From contig OY782765.1 of the NCBI GenBank assembly GCA_963678275.1, positions 5,952,001-6,016,000 on the forward strand: a stretch of DNA of 64,000 nt, in the 5' to 3' direction. The translations under genes were made by a program, and so were the position numbers. The notes below the pieces were generated by a model. The model had not been told where the DNA came from. It saw only the letters and a program-made list of their open reading frames with translations, and made no database searches. Shown piece after piece: positions 9,163 to 18,768 of this stretch (positions within the stretch are counted from its first letter, which is position 1; the number at the start of each line of letters is the position of its first letter). The DNA is from G963677445 sp963678275. GTDB lineage: Bacteria > Bacteroidota > Ignavibacteria > Ignavibacteriales > Melioribacteraceae.

Positions 9163-9914
9163 AAAAAATAATTTTAACTATTTTTATAGTACTGACCCTC
9201 TCGGGGGGAGCGCTTCAGGCGCAGCAGACGCAAAAAATTCCACTTCCCAAAATTGGGATAGAGATAGGAGAGTCAGATAGTCCCGAAGATATTTCCGTTA
9301 CACTGCAGGTGCTTCTTATGATGACTATTTTAAGTCTGGCCCCTTCAATAATGATAATGACTACATCCTATCTTAGAATAATTATTGTATTTCATTTTCT
9401 CAAAAACGCTCTTGGCACTCAACAGATGCCCCCCGGTCAGCTTCTCGCCGGGATCGCGCTTTTTGTAACATTTTTTATTATGGCTCCGACCTGGGGAGAA
9501 GTCAATGACGTCGCTCTCGAACCATTGATGAATGGTGATATCGGAGTTCAGGAAGCCTATCAAAAGGGAATCCAGCCGGTAAGGGAGTTTATGTATAAAC
9601 ATGTGAGGAATGAAGACCTTGAATTATTTCTTACACTTTCAGAAGAGGTCAGGCCAAACAGCCGTGAGGATCTGCCGACATATATATTACTTCCCGCTTT
9701 CGCGTTAAGTGAGCTAAGGGCAGGATTTATTATAGGGTTTTTCCTTTTTATTCCCTTTCTGATGATGGATATGATAGTGGCGAGCATTCTTCTCTCTATG
9801 GGTATGATGATGATACCCCCCATGCTGATAGCGCTGCCATTTAAAATTCTTCTTTTTATTCTTGTCGACGGCTGGAATTTAATAATCGGATCACTTGTAA
9901 AAGGATTTATATAA
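9159..9914 (+). CDS. fliP: Flagellar export gate protein FliP
   Basis: A 251-residue protein with a cleavable signal peptide (residues 1-21, ending LQAQ) and the FliP family core: SLAPSIMIMTTSYLRIIIVF, then ALGTQQMPPGQ and the late FIPFLMMDMIVASILLSMGM segment. Five FliP subunits form the inner-membrane export gate with FliQ and FliR. Its start lies in an ATGA overlap with fliO and its stop overlaps fliQ by one base. Confidence 0.97.
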   Translation: MKKIILTIFIVLTLSGGALQAQQTQKIPLPKIGIEIGESDSPEDISVTLQVLLMMTILSLAPSIMIMTTSYLRIIIVFHFLKNALGTQQMPPGQLLAGIALFVTFFIMAPTWGEVNDVALEPLMNGDIGVQEAYQKGIQPVREFMYKHVRNEDLELFLTLSEEVRPNSREDLPTYILLPAFALSELRAGFIIGFFLFIPFLMMDMIVASILLSMGMMMIPPMLIALPFKILLFILVDGWNLIIGSLVKGFI

Positions 9915-10183
9915 TGACCCAGGATATGGTACTTGAAATATTAACCGAGGTTTTTTTTACAACCTTTATTATTCTGCTCCCTATTCTGGGGGTATCTCTT
10001 TTTGTCGGGCTTCTGATATCTTTATTTCAGGCCACAACTTCAATTCAGGAGATGACACTGACATTTGTTCCGAAAATTCTTGTTACAGGACTTGCAATAA
10101 TAGCCGCGCTTCCCTGGATGATGGATAAGATGATAGCGATGACAATGAGAATTTTTAATCTGATTATTACGGTGCTTGAATGA
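9914..10183 (+). CDS. fliQ: Flagellar export gate protein FliQ
   Basis: An 89-residue protein with two membrane helices (about 13-40 and 52-75) and the FliQ signature around LISLFQATTSIQEMTLTFVPK. FliQ wraps the FliP-FliR gate. It starts at the last base of fliP and overlaps fliR by 4 bp. Confidence 0.96.
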   Translation: MTQDMVLEILTEVFFTTFIILLPILGVSLFVGLLISLFQATTSIQEMTLTFVPKILVTGLAIIAALPWMMDKMIAMTMRIFNLIITVLE

Positions 10184-10953
10184 CCGGGATTCTTGTAAGA
10201 GAATTTGTAATTGTTATTTTTATTTTTTTGAGGATATTTTCGGCGCTTATGGCCGCTCCTGTATTCAGCAACAGGGCTCTCCCTTTTATTGTAAAATTAT
10301 TGCTGAGTATTTTTATTGCCTACCTTGTATTTCTTACACTCGATACCTCAGGGGTCACAATTCAGTTCAGTGTCTGGTTTCTTGCTTTATTCGCTATAAA
10401 AGAAATCTTTGCCGGCATGATAATGGGCTTTTTTGTCAACATAATTTTTTACGGAATTCGGTTTGCCGGAACATTTATCGCTTTCGATATGGGGCTTATG
10501 ATGGCCAACGTAATGAACCCTCTCGAAGAAACCAATAGCAGTGTCCTGGGTGAGTTTATTTATACGAGCGCGGTTATACTGATGTTTCTTATCAATGGAC
10601 ATCATTATATAATTGAGGGTATATATTATTCCTTCAAGGTTATTCCGCTTGGTAATCTGGTAATGAAAAGAGAAATGTATGAACTGCTGGTTCAGTATTC
10701 TGCTTCGGTTTTTGTTCTGGCTGTTAAAATATCATCACCCATACTCGTTTCATTTTTCCTTATTCATCTTGCCGAAGGGGTTGTGGCGAGAGTGATCCCG
10801 CAGATGCAGGTGTTCTTTGTTACCCAGCCAATGAAAATTGGCATCGGATTTGTACTACTGGCGGCAAGCACACCAATTCTGTTTCTGGTGATAAAAAATT
10901 TGCTTGAAGCACATGAAGAGAATTTACTGATATTAATAAAGGCGATGGAGTAA
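10180..10953 (+). CDS. fliR: Flagellar export gate protein FliR
   Basis: A 257-residue polytopic membrane protein of FliR type: an early FLRIFSALMAAPVFSNRALP segment, AIKEIFAGMIMGFFVNI in the middle and MNPLEETNSSVLGEF in the polar loop. One FliR completes the FliP5-FliQ4-FliR1 gate. It starts inside fliQ (ATGA) and is followed after 4 bp by flhB. Length and spacing are typical. Confidence 0.95.
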   Translation: MTGILVREFVIVIFIFLRIFSALMAAPVFSNRALPFIVKLLLSIFIAYLVFLTLDTSGVTIQFSVWFLALFAIKEIFAGMIMGFFVNIIFYGIRFAGTFIAFDMGLMMANVMNPLEETNSSVLGEFIYTSAVILMFLINGHHYIIEGIYYSFKVIPLGNLVMKREMYELLVQYSASVFVLAVKISSPILVSFFLIHLAEGVVARVIPQMQVFFVTQPMKIGIGFVLLAASTPILFLVIKNLLEAHEENLLILIKAME

Positions 10954-10957
10954 GCCA

Positions 10958-12040
10958 ATGGCAGAGAAAGACGGCCAGGAAAAAACCGAACAACCAACCC
11001 AAAAGAAGCTTCAGGATGCCCGGAAAGACGGGCAGGTGGCCAAAAGTATGGAGGTAAACTCCTTCGCGCTCTTTACTTTTGGCCTTCTGCTGATTATTGC
11101 CCTGCAGGGAATGATGGGAGAATATATCAGTAAACTTTCCCGGCATATTTTCACCCATCTCAGTTTTCTGGATATTAATCAGCGTCTGCTGAGAGATTAT
11201 ATCTCGGATGGTTATATTTTTTATGTGCTGGTTTTAGGACCTGTTTTCGGCGGATTGGTTATTATTGCACTTGCGGCTTCTTTTGCGCAGATAGGACTTA
11301 AATTCAGCCTTAAAGCAATCAAACCGAAATTCAGCAAACTTAATCCGGCAAAGGGACTTAAGGAGAAGCTTTTTTCATCCCGTACAGCGGTTGAAGCCGG
11401 CAAAACAATAGCGAAGCTGATGCTGGTCGGGATATTTGTTTATGTTATTCTGTCAGCGCTGATAAGTCAGACTACCATGCTCATGGATTTGGCTATTGTT
11501 GAGATTGTTGATTTCCTTTCCGATTCCGCCGCCTCATTCCTGATTAAAATCGCGCTCGCTTTCGCTATCATTGCCGCGGCCGACTTCGCGTTTCAGAAGT
11601 ATAAATTCAAACAGGATATGATGATGACCAAGCAGGAGGTTAAAGAGGAAAATAAACAGTCGGAAGGTTCACCGGAAATTAAATCGAGGATTAAAAAGGA
11701 ACAGTTTCAGGCGGCCAGAAGAAGAATGATGAAAGAACTGCCCGAAGCCGATGTGGTGATCACCAACCCGACTCATTTTGCTGTGGCTTTAAAATACAAA
11801 ATGGGAGCCGAGGGCGCTCCGAAAGTTATTGCCAAAGGTGTTGATTCTCTCGCTTTCAAAATCAGGGAAGTAGCTGAAAAACATGATATTCCGATACATG
11901 AAGACCCACCCCTGGCAAGGGCTTTATATAAGATGTGTGATGTCGGGGACGATATACCGGAAGAATTATTCAAGGCGGTTGCTAAAATTCTGGCATTTAT
12001 ATTCCGAAAAAGAAATGCTAAAAGGAAAAGCATAGTATGA
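10958..12040 (+). CDS. flhB: Flagellar export switch protein FlhB
   Basis: A 360-residue protein beginning with KDGQEKTEQPTQKKLQDARK, the classic FlhB N-terminus, followed by four membrane segments (to about residue 215). The cytoplasmic domain has the autocleavage site NPTH (about residues 269-273, ITNPTHFAVALKY). Self-cleavage there lets FliK switch export from rod/hook to filament substrates. Its stop overlaps the flhA start by 4 bp. Confidence 0.97.
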   Translation: MAEKDGQEKTEQPTQKKLQDARKDGQVAKSMEVNSFALFTFGLLLIIALQGMMGEYISKLSRHIFTHLSFLDINQRLLRDYISDGYIFYVLVLGPVFGGLVIIALAASFAQIGLKFSLKAIKPKFSKLNPAKGLKEKLFSSRTAVEAGKTIAKLMLVGIFVYVILSALISQTTMLMDLAIVEIVDFLSDSAASFLIKIALAFAIIAAADFAFQKYKFKQDMMMTKQEVKEENKQSEGSPEIKSRIKKEQFQAARRRMMKELPEADVVITNPTHFAVALKYKMGAEGAPKVIAKGVDSLAFKIREVAEKHDIPIHEDPPLARALYKMCDVGDDIPEELFKAVAKILAFIFRKRNAKRKSIV

Positions 12041-14088
12041 TAAAAAATCTTGGACAACATACTGATATTATACTTGCGGTCGGGCTTATTTTTATGCTGG
12101 GGCTTATGCTTATTCCGCTGCCCCCGGGATTTCTCGACTTTTTCCTCGCGCTTAATATTACGTTATCGGTGCTGGTTTTTGTCGTTTCTTTATATATCCA
12201 GAAACCTCTCGATATCGGGGTATTTCCGGGACTGTTACTGGTTTTTACACTCTTCCGGCTGGCGTTGAACATCAGTTCGACCAAGCTGATTCTGATTGAA
12301 GGATTTGCGGGTAAAATTATTGAGTCATTCGGTTCTTTTGTTGTCGGTGGAAACTATGTTGTCGGGTTTATAATATTTATAATTCTTGTAATCATACAGT
12401 TTATTGTAATTATTAAAGGTTCGGGACGTATATCTGAAGTTTCGGCAAGGTTTACTCTTGACGCCATGCCGGGAAAACAGATGGCTATCGACGCCGATCT
12501 TAATACAGGACTTATTACCGAGGCTGAAGCGAGAACGCGCAGGGAAGATGTTTCAAGGGAAGCTGAATTTTACGGAGCTATGGATGGCGCCAGCAAGTTT
12601 GTTAAAGGGGACGCTATAGCTGGCCTGCTTATCAATGTGATAAATATTGTAGGGGGATTTATAATCGGGGTCGCGCAGAAAGGGATGTCGTTTGAAGACG
12701 CTTTAAAAAATTATACGATTCTTACAATTGGTGACGGCCTGGTTTCACAGATACCGGCGCTGCTTATCGCAACCGCTTCAGGGTTTGTTGTAACGAGAAG
12801 CGCGGCGGGCACCGCCCTCGATTCACAGATTAAAAAACAGTTATTTTCCAATCCCAGGGTTCTCGGTTCGGTTTCAGGCATTGTTTTTCTCTTTTCATTT
12901 GTGCCGGGAATGCCAACTATTCCATTTATAATTTTGGCGATAGCGCTGGGCGCGGGTTCTTTTATGCTCACCAAACAGAAGAAAAAGGAGCAGACTCTGG
13001 TAACAGAAGAGGAACCTGAGGAGGAATCGAAAGAAGAAAAAGTTGAGCAGTATCTGCAGGTGGACCCAATTGAAATAGAGATTGGTTATGGATTGATAAG
13101 CCTTGTGGACGAGGAACAGGGAGGCAACCTTTTCCAGAAAATTTCATCCACCAGAAAATTTATCGCGTTGGAATATGGGGTTCTTATTCCCCCTGTCAGG
13201 GTAAGAGACAATCTACAGCTCGATCCGAATGAATATGTAATTAAAATTAAAGGAAATATTGTCGCCAGTTACCAGGTTTATACCGATAGGTTTCTCGCGA
13301 TGAACCCGGGCAATGTAACCGAAAATGTGAATGGCCTGCCTACCACAGACCCTGCTTTCAATCTGCCCGGTGTATGGATTACAAATGAAGAAAAGGATAA
13401 AGCCGAACTTGTAGGTTTTACAGTAGTGGACGCCGTATCGGTTCTTTCCACTCATTTGCAGGAAACACTTAAAAGGAATTTCGATAAAATATTATCCCGT
13501 CAGGCAGTTAAACAGCTCCTTGAAAATCTCAAAAAAGAATATCCGGCTGTTGTCGAGGAAATTAATCCCGACGCGCTTTCGCTGGGCACCATCCAGAAAA
13601 TACTGCAGAATCTTTTGAGAGAATTTATTCCTATCAAGGACCTTGTTCAGGTTCTGGAAGCTCTCATAGATTATTCGAAAGTGACCTCTAATGTTGATGT
13701 GCTGACAGAATACGTAAGGCATTCAATCGGGGATACCATAGCCAACCTCTATAAGGATTACAATGGAATTATTCATGCCGCTGTTCTGGGTGAAGTAATT
13801 GAATCACAAATTACCCATTCTCTTCAGAACCAGAAGGACGCTTCCCCGAATCTCGGATTAAGTCCGGTTTCAATGAATGAACTTAACGGCGTTGTGGAGA
13901 ATGTGATGGATAAATTCAGGATGTTTGGTTACACGCCTGTGCTGATAACATCAGCTACCATCCGGCCCTATTTTTACAGAATGATAAACTCAAGTTTTCC
14001 CGAACTTGTTGTTCTTTCCTATTCTGAACTGCCGCCGAATGTGGAAATCGAATTTATCGATAAAATTGAGATAGGTTATGAAAATTAA
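12037..14088 (+). CDS. flhA: Flagellar export apparatus protein FlhA
   Basis: A 683-residue protein with a membrane half (about 1-320) containing the FHIPEP-family signature region (SEVSARFTLDAMPGKQMAID) and a cytoplasmic half that forms the nonameric docking ring. FlhA uses the proton motive force and binds chaperone-substrate complexes. It overlaps flhB by 4 bp and flhF by 11 bp. Length is normal. Confidence 0.97.
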   Translation: MIKNLGQHTDIILAVGLIFMLGLMLIPLPPGFLDFFLALNITLSVLVFVVSLYIQKPLDIGVFPGLLLVFTLFRLALNISSTKLILIEGFAGKIIESFGSFVVGGNYVVGFIIFIILVIIQFIVIIKGSGRISEVSARFTLDAMPGKQMAIDADLNTGLITEAEARTRREDVSREAEFYGAMDGASKFVKGDAIAGLLINVINIVGGFIIGVAQKGMSFEDALKNYTILTIGDGLVSQIPALLIATASGFVVTRSAAGTALDSQIKKQLFSNPRVLGSVSGIVFLFSFVPGMPTIPFIILAIALGAGSFMLTKQKKKEQTLVTEEEPEEESKEEKVEQYLQVDPIEIEIGYGLISLVDEEQGGNLFQKISSTRKFIALEYGVLIPPVRVRDNLQLDPNEYVIKIKGNIVASYQVYTDRFLAMNPGNVTENVNGLPTTDPAFNLPGVWITNEEKDKAELVGFTVVDAVSVLSTHLQETLKRNFDKILSRQAVKQLLENLKKEYPAVVEEINPDALSLGTIQKILQNLLREFIPIKDLVQVLEALIDYSKVTSNVDVLTEYVRHSIGDTIANLYKDYNGIIHAAVLGEVIESQITHSLQNQKDASPNLGLSPVSMNELNGVVENVMDKFRMFGYTPVLITSATIRPYFYRMINSSFPELVVLSYSELPPNVEIEFIDKIEIGYEN

Positions 14089-15196
14089 AAAATTTCTCGC
14101 TTCAACTCTGAAAGAAGCTACTGAAAAAATGAAAGAAGAACTTGGAAAGGATTCGATAATTCTCAGTACCCGTATTGTGAAAACAGAAACAAAACTGGGT
14201 TTGAGAAAAATGTTTGAAGTTACTGCCGGGCTTGATAACGGGGCGAAGGAGGAAATTGAAAAAGAAGTTGAAGAAAAAAAAGAATTAAACTTCCTGGATG
14301 AGCTTAAAAAAGTATCAGATATTTTCGAGAAGGAAAAAGAAACAAAACCGCTGAATGTTGAAAAGAGCGTTAAAAAAAGAAAAGATGAATATGCTGTTCC
14401 CCAGGATATAAAACAGGATATAAAAGAAATTGATGAGACACTGGATCACAGGGAGGTTGATGATCTGGTAAGACGAAGAGTATTAAATAATCTTAATGAA
14501 AATATCTCTCTACTCAATAATGAAAATATAGATGATTATACTATTTCGGCAATTTCCTCAATGATACCCACAGCCGCTTTTGAGATAAACAGGAAAAAGA
14601 AACCTTATAAAATTGCATTTGTTGGTCCCACGGGCGTCGGAAAAACTACCTGCATAGCGAAGCTCGCGACACTTTCAAAAATTATTCACAAACTTGATGT
14701 GGGAATTATTTCTCTCGACACTTATCGTCTGGGCGCGATTGATCAGCTCAGGGTATTTTCAGAGGTGATAAAAATTGATCTTCTTGTAGCCTATCAGCCT
14801 TCCGACATGAATGATATCCTGAACCAGTTCAGGAAAAAAGATATTGTGTTTATTGATACGGCGGGCCGTTCGCAGAAAAGGAATGACCAGCTTAAGTCGA
14901 CTAAAGAATTTACCGATACGGCAGGGGTTGACGAGACATACCTTGTTTTGCCCTCAACCAATACCACAAAAAATCTTTATGATATTGCCGACAGATTTTC
15001 ATTATTTAATTATAACGCTTTTATTTTTACCAAAATTGATGAAGCTGTAGCGTTTGGAAATATACTGAACCTTGTGACAAAATTTGATAAGCCGATAATG
15101 TACCTGACAAACGGACAGGTTATACCTGATGACATAATTTCGGCTGACGCTGACTTTATCGCGAAAATGATATTTACAGGGAAAATTGTATCATGA
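14078..15196 (+). CDS. flhF: Signal-recognition-type GTPase FlhF
   Basis: A 372-residue SRP-family GTPase. The N-terminus (MKIKKFLASTLKEATEKMKE) is typical of FlhF, then comes a charged linker (about 65-130). The NG domain has the P-loop GPTGVGKTT (about residue 182), DTYRLGAIDQL and DTAGRS. FlhF sets where, and often how many, flagella form, together with FlhG. It overlaps flhA by 11 bp and flhG by 4 bp. Confidence 0.95.
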   Translation: MKIKKFLASTLKEATEKMKEELGKDSIILSTRIVKTETKLGLRKMFEVTAGLDNGAKEEIEKEVEEKKELNFLDELKKVSDIFEKEKETKPLNVEKSVKKRKDEYAVPQDIKQDIKEIDETLDHREVDDLVRRRVLNNLNENISLLNNENIDDYTISAISSMIPTAAFEINRKKKPYKIAFVGPTGVGKTTCIAKLATLSKIIHKLDVGIISLDTYRLGAIDQLRVFSEVIKIDLLVAYQPSDMNDILNQFRKKDIVFIDTAGRSQKRNDQLKSTKEFTDTAGVDETYLVLPSTNTTKNLYDIADRFSLFNYNAFIFTKIDEAVAFGNILNLVTKFDKPIMYLTNGQVIPDDIISADADFIAKMIFTGKIVS

Positions 15197-16023
15197 CAGG
15201 CCAGCTTAAAAGAGTGATCGAGCTGAGTGAGATGTATAACTCTAAACCGGCGAGGCAGAGCAAAAAGATATATTCTTTCGCTTCGGGTAAAGGTGGCACA
15301 GGTAAAACTGTTATGCTGCTTAACCTGGCCTATACTCTCGCCGAAAGTGGTAAAAGAGCGCTGGTTCTGGATACAAATCCGGCTCTTTCCAATCTTGACG
15401 TTATGCTTAACGCCCTCCCCGAAAGGAATCTGACCGATTTTCTTGCGGGCAAATCACTATTCAGGGAAACCATAACAAACTATCATGATAACCTTGATAT
15501 TATCTTCGGCGACCCGGGCAACCTGGATTTTTCCTTTTTCGATCAGTCTATGATGGAAAGAACTTTTAACGAACTTTATGAAATCGAAAATGAATATGAT
15601 TTTATTCTCCTCGACAGCGCGGCGGGTGTGACCGAACAGAATCTGACAACATGGAAACACTCGGATAAGGTTATTCTGGTGATTACCCCCGAACCGACAT
15701 CTGTAATGGATGCGTATGTTGTGTTAAAAATTATAAAAAAACGAAGGTTTGGCTGCGAAAAACTACTTCTGGTAAACAAATGTTCATCGGAGCAGGAGGG
15801 TGAGGTTGCCTATAAAAATCTTTATGAAGCATCATTCCACTTTCTGAAAGAGAAGGTAAATCTGCTTGGATTTATCAGTCAGGAACCGAAACTGGTCAAC
15901 TCTGTTCTCGCTCAGGAACTTTTCGTTAAAGGGCATCCTGATAACAGAACGACCGGTGAAATCGCGGCCATTTCCAAAAAAATTACCGAATTTGCTCAAG
16001 TGGCTAATAATCGCCAATTTTAA
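15193..16023 (+). CDS. flhG: MinD-like ATPase FlhG (YlxH/FleN)
   Basis: A 276-residue MinD/ParA-type ATPase. The deviant Walker A FASGKGGTGKTVMLLNL starts near residue 28, and FILLDSAAGV gives the Walker B region. The N-terminal tail resembles the FlhG segment that stimulates the FlhF GTPase (about residues 1-25). It limits flagellar number by opposing FlhF and FliM/FliN recruitment. It ends the coupled run; a 120-bp gap follows. Confidence 0.93.
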   Translation: MTGQLKRVIELSEMYNSKPARQSKKIYSFASGKGGTGKTVMLLNLAYTLAESGKRALVLDTNPALSNLDVMLNALPERNLTDFLAGKSLFRETITNYHDNLDIIFGDPGNLDFSFFDQSMMERTFNELYEIENEYDFILLDSAAGVTEQNLTTWKHSDKVILVITPEPTSVMDAYVVLKIIKKRRFGCEKLLLVNKCSSEQEGEVAYKNLYEASFHFLKEKVNLLGFISQEPKLVNSVLAQELFVKGHPDNRTTGEIAAISKKITEFAQVANNRQF

Positions 16024-16101
16024 CACCCCCTCTCTTAAAGTATCCCCATTTTTTATCCAATTTTTCACGCTGATTTGAAGATAAATCCTCAAAATAATTT
16101 G

Positions 16102-16117
16102 TGGTACAATCTTTGAA
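16102..16117 (+). promoter_or_regulatory. Possible sigma54-type promoter before the fliA block
   Basis: TGGTACAATCTTTGAA shares the TGG...TTGAA frame and 16-nt length with the candidate upstream of fliL (6758-6773), with the same GA at the -12 position. It lies 26 bp before the next ATG in the only sizeable gap (16024-16143) of this part of the locus. Individually weak; the repeat of the same variant is the main argument. Confidence 0.25.
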
Positions 16118-16143
16118 AAATAAATCTAAAAAACGTGTGAGAT

Positions 16144-16383
16144 ATGATGAATAAAATAATTTTACAAGTCGGTTTTCTTTTTTTCTTTCTCTCGATGATA
16201 TTTTTCAGCCAGAGAGGATTTTCACCTGAAGACATTCTTATAAGATCCTTTACAGTTTTCATCTTTCTAACCGTTCTGCTCAGCCTGTTGGCTATCTACG
16301 TAATAAAAAGTATTAACAGGCTTCCCGAAAGAAAAAGCAAGGATATGGCAGAAAATATATTAGGGAATAGTGAAAATGAATAA
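16144..16383 (+). CDS. Small two-helix membrane protein, unknown function
   Basis: A 79-residue protein with two predicted membrane helices (about 5-22 and 32-54) and a short charged tail. I do not recognise a family. It lies between flhG and fliA, and its end overlaps the fliA start by 8 bp, so it is very likely co-expressed. It may be a small motility or membrane-anchoring factor; nothing in the sequence says which. Confidence 0.6.
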   Translation: MMNKIILQVGFLFFFLSMIFFSQRGFSPEDILIRSFTVFIFLTVLLSLLAIYVIKSINRLPERKSKDMAENILGNSENE

Positions 16384-17008
16384 CGATACGCTTTGGGCAA
16401 AATTTAAAGAATGCCCCACGACCATGCTTAAAAAGCAGATCATAATGAATTATACCAATCTGGTCCATTATGTTATTTACAACTCCAAGTTTGTCAGCCA
16501 GACAATTTTGGAAGACAGTGATTATTATCAGTTTGGCATTGAAGGATTGAGCGAAGCTATTGACAGGTTTGATCCTGATTACGGAACAAAATTCGAGACA
16601 TATGCCATTCAGAGGATCAGGGGAAAGATACTTGATGAAATCAGAAAGGTGCAGGTAAAACCGAGAAAAGTCGCGTCGGATAGTAATGAAAAATATTATT
16701 ATACAAATGTTTCTCTTCATAAGCCTATCGGCCAGGATGAAAGCTCGCTTCTTTATGAAACCATTCCGGATACCGATACCGATGTGCCCGATGTTACTGC
16801 CGAAAAAAATGAAGAGAAGGCTCTGCTGATTGAAGCCATTAAGGACCTTAATGAACGCGACCGGCAGATTCTTTCACTCTACTATTTCGAAAATCTGAAT
16901 TACAAAGAAATTTCGGAAATCCTGGGCATAACAGTTTCGAGGGTTTCACAGATACACAGCAAAATAATAAAAATGCTAAAAACCAAACTTACCAGCATCT
17001 ATGAATGA
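16376..17008 (+). CDS. fliA: Flagellar sigma factor FliA (sigma28)
   Basis: A 210-residue sigma factor of FliA/WhiG type. Region 2 contains YYQFGIEGLSEAIDRFDPDY and AIQRIRGKILDEIRK. Region 4 has LNERDRQILSLYYFENLNYK and a helix-turn-helix ISEILGITVSRVSQIHS. It drives late flagellar genes after hook completion. I chose ATG 16376 over GTG 16370 because the TAGGGA box (16361-16366) gives normal spacing to the ATG. No FlgM anti-sigma gene is recognisable in the window. A matching -10 motif lies before the gene at 34837. Confidence 0.93.
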   Translation: MNNDTLWAKFKECPTTMLKKQIIMNYTNLVHYVIYNSKFVSQTILEDSDYYQFGIEGLSEAIDRFDPDYGTKFETYAIQRIRGKILDEIRKVQVKPRKVASDSNEKYYYTNVSLHKPIGQDESSLLYETIPDTDTDVPDVTAEKNEEKALLIEAIKDLNERDRQILSLYYFENLNYKEISEILGITVSRVSQIHSKIIKMLKTKLTSIYE

Positions 17009-17879
17009 GAATAATACAGCAGTAGAAGGATTAAAAGAGAAACGGAAAAAGTTTCTCGCCGGAATACAGAATCTTCCCTCAATTCCGGTTGTAATGCTTG
17101 AGGTATCCCGCCTCCTGGATAATCCTAAAACAAGCGCCGCCGACCTAGGAAAACTTATCAGCAAAGACCAGGGACTGGTAGCGAAAATATTGAAAATAGC
17201 AAACTCTCCTTTATTCGGGCTCCCGAGAAAAGTATCCACAGTAGAATTCGCGATAGTTATTCTTGGATTTACACATATCAAGAATATTATTATTGCCCTT
17301 TCCGCCCTTGAAACATTCAACAGCAGGGATGATCAGTACTGGAATAACAAAAAATTCTGGATGCATTCTGTTGTTACAGCCACAATGGCAAAATATATTG
17401 CCGAGGAACTTGGTTACAGAAAATCGGGCGAAGCTTTTATTGCCGGTCTGCTGCATGATCTTGGTGTTTCGGTTGTCAGGCAGTATTTCCCCGATGAATA
17501 TGTTCAGATATGTGAATATGTCAAAGAATATGAAGGGGGTTACATAGAGACTGAATATAAAATTCTTGGCATTACCCATCAGGAAATCGGGCAGTTTCTC
17601 TGCTCGAAATGGAATCTTCCCGAATCACTTGGTGAAACAATATTAAATCATCACAGCCCGATGCATTCCAAAAATTATCCTGAACTTTCAGCTATTATTC
17701 ACCTTGCCGATTATATGACACAATATTTTCAGATGGGTGAGTTCTACTGGGATGAAGGCCTCGAGCTTGATGAAAATGTAATTGAAATTCTTGATCTTGG
17801 CGACAGAAATTACGTTGAGGAACTTGTGGAAAGTTACAAGGACCTGGTGCAGACACAAATTGAAGCAATAGCAATCTAA
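17001..17879 (+). CDS. HDOD-domain signalling protein (copy 1)
   Basis: A 292-residue HDOD protein: LPSIPVVMLEVSRLLDNPKT opens the domain, SKDQGLVAKILKIANSPLFG gives the conserved helix, and a residual LLHDLG HD-type motif sits mid-protein. HDOD domains are regulatory and usually non-catalytic. They are common in motility and c-di-GMP networks. It overlaps fliA by 8 bp and is followed 13 bp later by a paralogue of equal length. Exact partner unknown. Confidence 0.9.
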   Translation: MNENNTAVEGLKEKRKKFLAGIQNLPSIPVVMLEVSRLLDNPKTSAADLGKLISKDQGLVAKILKIANSPLFGLPRKVSTVEFAIVILGFTHIKNIIIALSALETFNSRDDQYWNNKKFWMHSVVTATMAKYIAEELGYRKSGEAFIAGLLHDLGVSVVRQYFPDEYVQICEYVKEYEGGYIETEYKILGITHQEIGQFLCSKWNLPESLGETILNHHSPMHSKNYPELSAIIHLADYMTQYFQMGEFYWDEGLELDENVIEILDLGDRNYVEELVESYKDLVQTQIEAIAI

Positions 17880-17892
17880 CGAGAGAAATTAT

Positions 17893-18768
17893 ATGCATAA
17901 CCCGGAATTTGAACAGAAAAGAGAAAAAACCGAACTTGTTCTGATGAACATTTATAATCTTCCCCCTATTCCAAAATTTATGACGGAAGTTATAAATCTT
18001 CTCAGCGACACAACAACCAGCGTTTCTAAACTTAACAAAGTTATTTCCAAAGATCAGAGCCTGGTTACCAAGATACTGACTATCGCTAACTCTCCATTTT
18101 ACGGATTGCAGAGAAAGGTATCCACCATCGAATTCGCTATTCTTCTTTTGGGATTTGATGAGCTTAAGAGCATTGTTTCCACATTATCGATGATCGAATC
18201 ATTCAAGAATAAATCGGATAAATTTCTCAATCAGAAAGAATTCTGGCAGCATTCATTTCTTACCGGTGTCGCTTCCAAAAGAATCGCTGATGATCTGGGA
18301 ATTGCCAACAGTCAGGAAGCTTTTGTCGGGGGATTTCTTCATGATCTCGGTATCTCGGTTATTCATCGTTATTTCCATTCTAAATTTGTTCAGATACACC
18401 AGCTATTTTCAGAAGGAGCCACATTAAAAGAAGCCGAAAATGAAGCGCTCGGACTTACACATGCCGAAGTCGGATTTTTCCTGGCCGAAAAATGGAATTT
18501 CCCGGTTGATCTTTGCGACGCGGTTCTGAATCATCATACCCCGGGACACGCGAAAAATAACGCCGAACTGGCCGCTACCATTCACGCTGCCGATTATATG
18601 ACAACTCGTTTTAAATGTGGTGATTTTTTCTTTGATAAAGATCTGGAATTTGATCAGGAGTCAATGTCATTATTAAAAATTGAAAGTGAAGAAAAGCTGG
18701 ATGAATTTTTTGCCGGCTACGAAAATCTTTTTCAGAGTCAACTTGAAACTATAAGGTTCTTAAATTGA
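17893..18768 (+). CDS. HDOD-domain signalling protein (copy 2)
   Basis: A 291-residue paralogue of the preceding gene, with the same layout: LPPIPKFMTEVINLLSDTTT, SKDQSLVTKILTIANSPFYG and FLHDLGISVIHRYF. It also keeps the NHHTPGHAK segment near residue 216. The similarity runs through the whole length, so a tandem duplication with later divergence is likely. Its last codons overlap the TTG start of the next gene, so the pair probably signals together with that kinase-like protein. Confidence 0.9.
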   Translation: MHNPEFEQKREKTELVLMNIYNLPPIPKFMTEVINLLSDTTTSVSKLNKVISKDQSLVTKILTIANSPFYGLQRKVSTIEFAILLLGFDELKSIVSTLSMIESFKNKSDKFLNQKEFWQHSFLTGVASKRIADDLGIANSQEAFVGGFLHDLGISVIHRYFHSKFVQIHQLFSEGATLKEAENEALGLTHAEVGFFLAEKWNFPVDLCDAVLNHHTPGHAKNNAELAATIHAADYMTTRFKCGDFFFDKDLEFDQESMSLLKIESEEKLDEFFAGYENLFQSQLETIRFLN

